A stretch of 64,000 nt of DNA from Celoporthe dispersa (taxonomy: Eukaryota > Ascomycota > Sordariomycetes > Diaporthales > Cryphonectriaceae). The translations under genes were made by a program, and so were the position numbers. Positions 57,822 through 64,000 of the stretch are shown here, piece by piece. Location: NCBI GenBank assembly GCA_016584495.1, contig WAID01000015.1:1054501-1118500 (forward strand). The letters run 5' to 3'. The notes under the pieces are model-generated. The model did not search any database and was not told where the DNA came from. It worked only from the letters and a program-made list of their open reading frames with translations. Within the stretch, counting starts at the first letter, position 1. Every line of letters starts with the position of its first letter.

Positions 57822-59249
57822 ATGGCTGCTGTCATCCGCCAGCCGTTCGCGCCCCTCGACGGGGCTCGACTGCAGAGCTTGACCAGCATCAAGAACGTAC
57901 AAAGCTGTCAGTCCACCCCCGCCCCTCCCACCCGCGTCGCAGCGCAAGCCGTTCCTCCTCCTCCCCCCTTCTTGATATGATTGAATTGGTTTTGTGACCT
58001 GTACCTGGACGGCTCAGCTCGGTTGATACATGATGAGCCGAGGCATGCTGACCCGACCACAGCCATCCCCGTCTCGTCGCCTGGCAAGCGGAAGGCGGCT
58101 GACGTCCTCGATGTCGATGACTTTGAGAACCTCGACCCAGCTCTCCTCCTCTCCAAGCGCGCCAAATCCGGCGCCGACGGCCTGAGCAAGGACTTCCTGA
58201 AACCTCCCGCCTTCTTCCTCACCAAGTCGTCTTCCGCCCCGACCGTCACCAGCAGCAGCAGCAGCAAGGATGGCCTCTCCCCCTACGGCGCCCTCAAGGC
58301 GGCTGCCTCGCCTCGCGCGCGGCCCATCCTGAATCCCAAGTCGCCCGCCAAGAAGCTCCACAGCAGTCTTTCCAAGAAGACCACCTCCCCGCCCATGTCT
58401 GCGCCCGCTGGCCGCTCACCCACCCGAAGCAACAAGCGCGTTGGTATCCTCAACCGCCACCGTGCTACCCGAGTCGACCCGCCCTCCTTCAACATCCTCT
58501 CCCTCGACGCCGCCGTCAAGGGCACCCTCCCTAGCTATGCCTCCCCCCTCCCCTCGTCTTCCTCCAAGGCAAGCACCGCTGCCGTCTCCGACAGCGTCTA
58601 CGGCCCTGGCATGAAGGCTTCTTGGTTCTTCGACATCCACGAGGACACGACGGAGCAGCTGATGACGAACCTGCTGCAGCACAGCACGTGCATGCTAGAC
58701 ATCAGCAGCGATGAAGAGTGCGAGCAGAAGATGCGGCGCGAGAAGGCAGAGGGACGGGGCAAGGAGAACATCCCGCCCGCGGACGACGTCTCGCAGACCT
58801 CGACCCGAAGGGCCGGTGCCACTGCCATCAGCGAGGGTGGTATGGAGTACGAGAAGCCCCGCGTCGCGCTCGGTGATCTGAACGTGGAGGACTTCTACGC
58901 CGACGGCGTCGATCCCTCCGAGGTGATCATCGTGCCTGGCGACGAGGATGATGGTACTGTTGTCGATGGCGAGCAGCCTCAGGAGCCAGCGGGAGACCTC
59001 AGCGGACTTCCTGCCTCTGACTACGCGCCTGACGTCACGGTCAAGGCCAACACGGAGGCGGAGGAGCCTTCCGAGCCTACCACTCCTGGCAAGGTGGCAA
59101 CCCTCCAGCCCCTGGATGGTGCTGGCGAGAGCTTTGATCTGTGGGAGAGCTCCAGCGCCAAGGAGGAGGGCGATGGCGCAAGGTCACCAACTCCCGTGCC
59201 CGCGTCGCCTGCTTCGGAGGCGGGCGAGGGCTCGGGTATGGGCTGCTGA
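57822..59249 (+). CDS. KEN-box and D-box protein, candidate APC/C substrate, 423 aa
   Basis: Two exons, 57822-57906 and 58063-59249. The join (T|GTCAGT...CCACAG|CC) reads IKNVQSSIPVSSPGKRK. The donor is weak, but it is the only phase-compatible one seen. Mostly disordered: Ser/Pro/Lys-rich to residue ~190, then a conserved-looking block, GMKASWFFDIHEDTTEQLM through CMLDISSDEECEQKMRREK. A KEN box follows at 262-264 (GRGKENIPP, codons 58761-58769) and an RxALG-type destruction box at about 295 (RVALGDLNV, 58860-58883), then a strongly acidic tail. These degrons are how APC/C recognises mitotic substrates. Basic KRKAADVLD and KKAK-like clusters suggest nuclear location. I do not recognise the family; securin-like roles are speculative. 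Confidence 0.82.
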
Positions 59250-60264
59250 CTGTCGTCCTTGTTCATGTGATTGCACCTGTTTTCTGGTTTCAGCGTTTTC
59301 CTTGAGGCGTCTTATTGGGGCTCTGGTTCGAGGCGTTATGCTCTGCTTTTCGCTTATGGTTCTACGGGTGACGGCTGGTATGGGATGGATGGGTGGATGG
59401 ATGGATGAATGGACTGGATGGTCAATCAGGATAGGGCGGACAGGACGAGGTTTTCAGTCAAGTCAGATCACAGGCGTGCGCGCCGGCAAGACTGTGCGTC
59501 CCTTTTTTCACGACTTTTCTCTCCTAAGTGGCTACATGGGTGGATGCTATGGGCTTGTTTTCCCGGGTGTACACACTCTTTTCAAATGGGACAATACCTG
59601 TTTTCCGCCTAGGGATTAATGACTTCCTCTCTTTACACGATCAAAATAAACTCGTGTTTCGATATCTAAGCAAGAGTGCCCACGTCAATTATGTCAAAGA
59701 TTGCGGATCGTAGAGAGATTTGACCACCCATCCCAAGACGCGGTATGGTTGCAGAACAGCAAGTAGGCGAGAGACTTGCTGGGGTTGCTTTTAGTTTGCC
59801 AACAATGACGCCAGACCTATCACGGCAGAAACATCTGGGATCATTAACTGGTTTTCACTCAGTATCGTAGAGGGCAGGCTTCACCCACCCAGGGGGTTTG
59901 GCCTCCACCAAAAGACGGCGCGGCAGCCAGAGGGAGGACCCCTGCCTATACTGCCGAGGCGCGTCGCGTCTCTGGAGGCAGCCTTTAAAGTACCAAGCTC
60001 TAAATAAAGTCAAGCCCCCACGTCAGACTTGCAATGAGCGTGCGAGTGCCGCTGCCTGATCACAACTCTGTCCGAAAAGAACAGCCAAAAAAAAGACTCC
60101 TGGAGCTTTTTTCTTTTCTTTTCTTTTCTTTTCCTTTCCTTTCTCCAACTCTTGTTTGATTTTTTACCACCAGAAGAGAAAGAGACTCTTGTCAAAAAAG
60201 AAAGGAAAAAACGATACGTCTAGAACCAACGACTTCGGCAGAGGCAGCACCCTCACCAGATACT
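59250..60264. other. Intergenic region between KEN-box gene and cdc8
   Basis: Includes GGATGGATGGAT tandem tetramers (59384-59410), a TTTTC repeat (60110-60135) and an A/G-rich leader-like stretch before 60265. No gene supported. Confidence 0.55.
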
Positions 60265-61309
60265 ATGGGGGAGACAGGCGCAGCGGACAGTACAAGCGTC
60301 CAAGCGAGAGGCGCGTTCATTGTGTTGGAGGGGCTGGACCGCAGCGGCAAGACCACGCAGGTCAAGCTGTTGCAGGAGAAGCTGGCTGGGGCGGGGAGGG
60401 CGGTGGAGCTCGCCCGGTTTCCTGGTAGGCCTTCCCCTCCTTCTTTTCTCGTTTGTCTACCGGCGGTGAGAAATGGGGAAGGGCAATAGGTGGGATGGTG
60501 ACTTGGCCTGCTTGGGGCTGGTCTAGATGGGATGGCAAGACGTCGTGGAGAGGCCGGTGACAAGGTGCGGCATGGCGTGAGAGGAGAGGGATGGAAACAG
60601 TGGAGGGATATGGAGACACGAGGACGTTTCTTGCTCGCCATGGAGGCCAGCGGCCGGCCTGCCTAGGCTCGAGGTCGCATGGGGCGGAGGACTCGAGCGG
60701 GCTCAGCTCATCGCACACAACATGGCGCACTAACTACAGACGTACCCGTACAGACCGCACAACCTCGACCGGCCAGATCATAAACACCTACCTAACCTCC
60801 TCCGACACCCCGTCGCTACCAGACCAAGCCATCCACCTCCTCTTCACCGCCAACAGATGGGAGGCCGCCCCCGCCTCACCACCCTCCTCGCCAGCGGCAC
60901 CACTATCGTCTGTGACCGGTACTACTACTCCGGCATGGTCTACTCGGCGGCCAAGCACAACCCATCCCTCTCCCTCGGCTGGGCACGGAACCCAGAGGTC
61001 GGGCTGCCGCGGCCAGACCTCGTGGTCTTCTTGGACCTGGACGGCGCGGCGGCCGAGCAGAGGGGCGGGTGGGGTGGCGAGAGGTATGAGAAGCGGGAGA
61101 TGCAGGCGCGGGTGAGGGAGCTGTTCTGGGGGCTGAAGAGGGGGGAGCTCGAGGGTGTCGGCGGCAGGGAGGAGGCGGAGGATCTCGTGGTTGTTGATGC
61201 TGGCGGAAGCGTGGAGGAGGTGGCGAGGGAGATATGGAAGGCTGTGGAGGCGAGGGTGGAGGAGGTTGGGAGAGGAGATGTGGGCAAGGAGGTGAGGAGG
61301 GTGTCATAG
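60265..61309 (+). CDS. cdc8: Thymidylate kinase (one frame break)
   Basis: Phosphorylates dTMP to dTDP, essential for dTTP supply. Exon 1 (60265-60424) has the P-loop FIVLEGLDRSGKTTQ and ends VELARFP. A long intron (60425-60753, GTAGGC, branch CTAAC, ...GTACAG) splits the Asp of FPDRTTSTGQIINTYL, the dTMP-binding DR motif region. Exon 2 continues LPDQAIHLLFTANRWE, TIVCDRYYYSGMVYSAAK (DRY), PRPDLVVFLDLD and the lid-side RYEKREMQARV. One base is missing from a C5 run (60868-60872) between NRWEAAP and RLTTLLASG; restoring it rejoins the frames. Corrected length is normal for the family (~225-240 aa). An AG 14 nt before the chosen acceptor would break the DRTT motif. Confidence 0.94.
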
Positions 61310-61994
61310 GGCGCCAGTTACTGGTTAGGGGGGGCAGGAGGTGAGGTCGTGGTGGTGTTGTTGATCTCGTGATAACGCAACCACTGGAGCGACGACGTAT
61401 TGCGATCGACAAGACACGAGCAGAGGACGATCAAGCGAGACGAGCGTGGCTACGAGCAGAGTCACCGAAGAAAAAAAGAAGGAAAGAAAAAAATCCAAGT
61501 AAATTCAAATCATCTTGTTCTGATCATCAAGATAGTCCAAGACACATATCCCCAGTGTCCTGTGATGCTTTCCGGGTATGAGGTGTTGAGCCCACAAACG
61601 CCGTTTTGAACCAGACCAGCTACCCTTTCCGGCCCCTGATGCTCTGCATGTTGAATATAAACGCCGGCGGGCATGATGAATGCCTATCTATGCATGTATG
61701 TGATGCGCGCCAGGCCTCGCTGCCGTTGTCTTTGCCCCTGCCCAATTTCTCCACAAACGCCAGACCGTATATATGCCAGAATCTAGAATGCTCGTGTGTT
61801 AAAAACGAGTCTCTCTTTCAGCGTTGCCGCCACCTCTAATGAGTTGATCATCTGCCCATGTCTTTTTCTGAGAGAAAAGGAAAAAGTGCTCTCTCCTCCT
61901 CATAAGCCGTGCCTGCTCCAGGGCGGAGCTTGACGGGCACAGGGGACAAGGCGGGTATGTGTTGTCATCGTCATGACTATGCCCATGGCCATCG
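61310..61994. other. Convergent 3' intergenic region
   Basis: AT-richer than the genes; no coding candidate. Separates cdc8 (+) and GTP cyclohydrolase (-). Confidence 0.65.
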
Positions 61995-63079
61995 TCACCT
62001 GTTGATACCGATCAGGTTGAGGAATTCGTTCCTCGTCTTTTCCTTGCGCTCGAAACAGCCCAGTACGCAGCTCGTGATGGTGCTCGTGGTGGTCTTCTCC
62101 ACACCCCGCATGACCATGCACAGGTGGCTGGACTCCATGACCACCGCGACGCCCTGCGGCTTCAGGACCTCCATGATGGCGTTGGCGACCTCCTTGGTCA
62201 GGCGCTCTTGGATCTGGAGGCGGCGGGCGAACAGCTCCGCGATCCGGGGCAGCTTCGATATGCCGATGACGTTCTTGTCGGGGATATAGCCGATGTGCAT
62301 CTGCAGGTTGATCCAGCCAATCAGCTCTCTGCCGGTGCCACCGTACTGGCCACCCGTGGATTTCCCCTCCCGCCAGAGCTGTCAGGGCAGAGGAGAGGGA
62401 GGGCGGAAGAACATACCTTGCCGGTGAATGGCACCAGGTGATGCTCGCACATGCTAAAGATCTCGATATCCTTCACGATGACCATCTCGTTGTGGCCCTC
62501 CTCGAAGATGGCCCCGTTCACGATATCCCGCACGTTCTGTTGGTAGCCCTTGGTGAAGAACAGCATGGCCTTGGCATACCTCGCGGGCGTCGCCAGCAGA
62601 CCCTCCCTGTCGACGTCTTCGCCGACGCACTCGAGGATCGTCCGCACGGCGTCGCACATCCTGGCCAAGCGCTTGTCAGCCTGCTCTTTCGTCTCCTCCA
62701 GCCTCTCGCGCGTGCCCCTGCTCGGCCTCGAGAGGCCATCGAAGTCGATCACGGGGCTCGGAGAGCGCGTGATCGTGCCGGGCGGCGTCGCCGTCGCCTT
62801 CGCACCGGCGGCCTCGTCGTGCTGCTGCTGGTCGGCCTCTTCGCGGATCGTGGATATCCTGTTGCCCTGCTGCCTGGCCTTCTTGGACTTCTTCTTGGGC
62901 CTCTCGGCGGGGATGTCTCGCGGGTCACGGGCTGGTGCGCTTATGCTGCCACGACGTTCGTGCCCGCCATTGATGTGCTTGCTGTCGTGCTTGCGCTTCC
63001 TGCCAGAGCGCTCGTCGCCCGAGTGGTGCCGCCTTCGCCGGCCCGAGTCGGACGAGCTAGCTGTGCTTGCTGTGTCCAT
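61995..63079 (-). CDS. FOL2: GTP cyclohydrolase I
   Basis: Converts GTP to 7,8-dihydroneopterin triphosphate, the first step of folate and pterin synthesis; cytosolic homodecamer. Exon 1 (62417-63079) has a long Lys/Arg/Ser-rich N-terminal extension (about 110 residues) and then DAVRTILECVGEDVDREGL, TPARYAKAMLFFTKGY, IVKDIEIFSMCEHHLVPF (zinc Cys and His pair) and GK. Intron 62301-62416 (GTATGT...CTGCAG, phase 0). Exon 2 begins MHIGYIPDKNVIGISKLPRI, then RLQIQERLTKEVANAI, and ends with SCVLGCFERKEKTRNEFLNL (second zinc Cys) and IGINR. Total 322 aa. Frame intact. The basic N-terminal extension is disordered and fungus-variable. Confidence 0.96.
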
Positions 63080-64000
63080 ATTTGCGAAGAGTGTCGTGGA
63101 AGAGGAGGATTATATCGAGGGGACGTTGGATGGTAAAGGCTCGAGATGAGGTGGAGAGGAGGCCTTCTTGCTTCAGAGGCAGTCAGAGCACGCAGAAACA
63201 AAGCGTATCGGAGGAGGATTAGGGGTCTAGAACGAGTGTTAGTCGTTAAATGTTCGATTCATGTAGACAAAAAGTAAGTTCGAGTTCGAGTTCCGGGGGC
63301 GGATGCCTAGGACTTCAGGGCGGACCTGAAGCAATTGGAGGTCCTAGGGGGTCCCGATCGACTCTTGAACTGGAAGCTAGAGTGGCATAAGAGACCGCAT
63401 GGACATTATAATAGAGGTCAGCTCGGTGGTATCACTGCTTCACGATGAAGGCTTCTGGGCCATGACACCAGAAGAAAAAAAAAAGTCGCCGAGGCCGCAG
63501 CCGAACTCCGGGGCTCTCGTTCCTGCATCTGCATGGTGGGGCTCTCGTCTCTTGGAGGCGCTGGGGCGCTAGAACACAGTGGAGCTAGGCGGGTCTTCCT
63601 ACCCTGCCAGCCTGTTAGGCCTGTTATTTACCACCCTTACGTCCTTACCTACCATAGTACGGAGTACATAGTACCCTGCTGCCACCCTGTAGCACGACTG
63701 CCGGCCTCTGTACAGTACCATGGTACCGCCTACACAGCACTACCACGCCGTTGTAGTACCCACTAACAAAACACTGCTGACTGTGCAACGCCTCCCTGGG
63801 CCATCGTTTGACCTGCTGAACGACGTCAATTGCGCGACTCCAGTGTTCAACCCGACTGTCCATACATCACGCCTCCACCCTAAACCCACTTCAGAACTTG
63901 ACACCAGCCATATCCTGCATCATTGTAACAGGAGGAGGAGGAGTCAGCCCTTCTAGCTTCCCATCTCGCGGAGCTGGACCCCTTTAGCAGCTCGCCTCGG
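63080..64000. other. Upstream flank of GTP cyclohydrolase to window end
   Basis: No supported gene. Contains GTTCGAGTTCGAGTTC near 63279, a TACGGAGTAC/GTACCATGGTAC palindrome cluster (63650-63728) and a GGAGGAGGAGG run near 63931. Confidence 0.55.
63650..63728. repeat. Second cluster of GTAC palindromes
   Basis: Includes CATAGTACGGAGTACATAG and a second copy of GTACCATGGTAC (63715-63726). Intergenic. Confidence 0.7.

Noticed and set aside
366..61309. Reading the frame-broken genes as pseudogenes
   Set aside because: Breaks are single bases at homopolymers, often compensating, in essential genes with all catalytic motifs kept; no stop-codon or RIP-type substitutions accompany them.
63274..63295. 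GTTCGAGTTCGAGTTC as a tRNA T-arm or CRISPR-like repeat
   Set aside because: No matching acceptor or anticodon stems around it and only three short tandem copies without spacers.

Overview
The window is nuclear DNA of a filamentous ascomycete (Pezizomycotina, probably Sordariomycetes). The evidence is GC-rich coding sequence with a C in the third codon position, many short introns (about 60-330 nt) with GTRAGT-type donors and CTAAC-like branch sites, CT-rich leaders, and fungus-specific families: Zn2Cys6 regulator, SAT4/rhodopsin-fold membrane protein, F-box protein, DUF5672-type protein and BRCT-WGR-PARP. I found 22 protein genes. I saw no tRNA or rRNA, no CRISPR array and no intact transposon.

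Layout, left to right. S-adenosylmethionine decarboxylase (-, 361-1944). Cfd1 cytosolic Fe-S scaffold ATPase (-, 3174-4189). A 914-aa low-complexity acidic protein (+, 5246-7990). Fmp42/SLC43-like MFS permease (+, 9008-11155). F-box protein (-, 11503-13743). PARP (+, 15211-17412). FAD phenol-hydroxylase-like monooxygenase (-, 17947-20504). An AT-richer gap follows. Then come a sugar-porter MFS (+, 23311-25174), a small Cys/His protein (+, 25473-25919), myo-inositol oxygenase (-, 26475-27522), an eight-exon Zn2Cys6 regulator (-, 28913-31954) and a maltose/alpha-glucoside-type permease (+, 33830-35639). Next are a secreted protein of unknown function (+, 36654-38581), a type II membrane DUF5672-like protein (+, 39545-40773), a four-TM Ser/Pro-rich protein (-, 41267-43345), a Mid2-like single-pass surface protein (+, 45587-47776), a D-2-hydroxyacid dehydrogenase (-, 48332-49756), a rhodopsin-domain membrane protein (+, 52825-54143), a KEN-box/D-box protein (+, 57822-59249), thymidylate kinase (+, 60265-61309) and GTP cyclohydrolase I (-, 61995-63079).

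Functional grouping. The stretch 23.3-35.6 kb (two sugar permeases, myo-inositol oxygenase and a Zn2Cys6 regulator) reads like a carbon-source uptake and catabolism neighbourhood. This is an inference from context. The remaining genes are housekeeping or unrelated accessory genes.

Data quality. At least nine otherwise conserved genes are interrupted by single-base frame breaks, mostly at short homopolymers and often at G/C runs of 5 or 6. Several breaks come in compensating pairs. These look like sequence or assembly indels rather than pseudogenes, and every affected gene is flagged.
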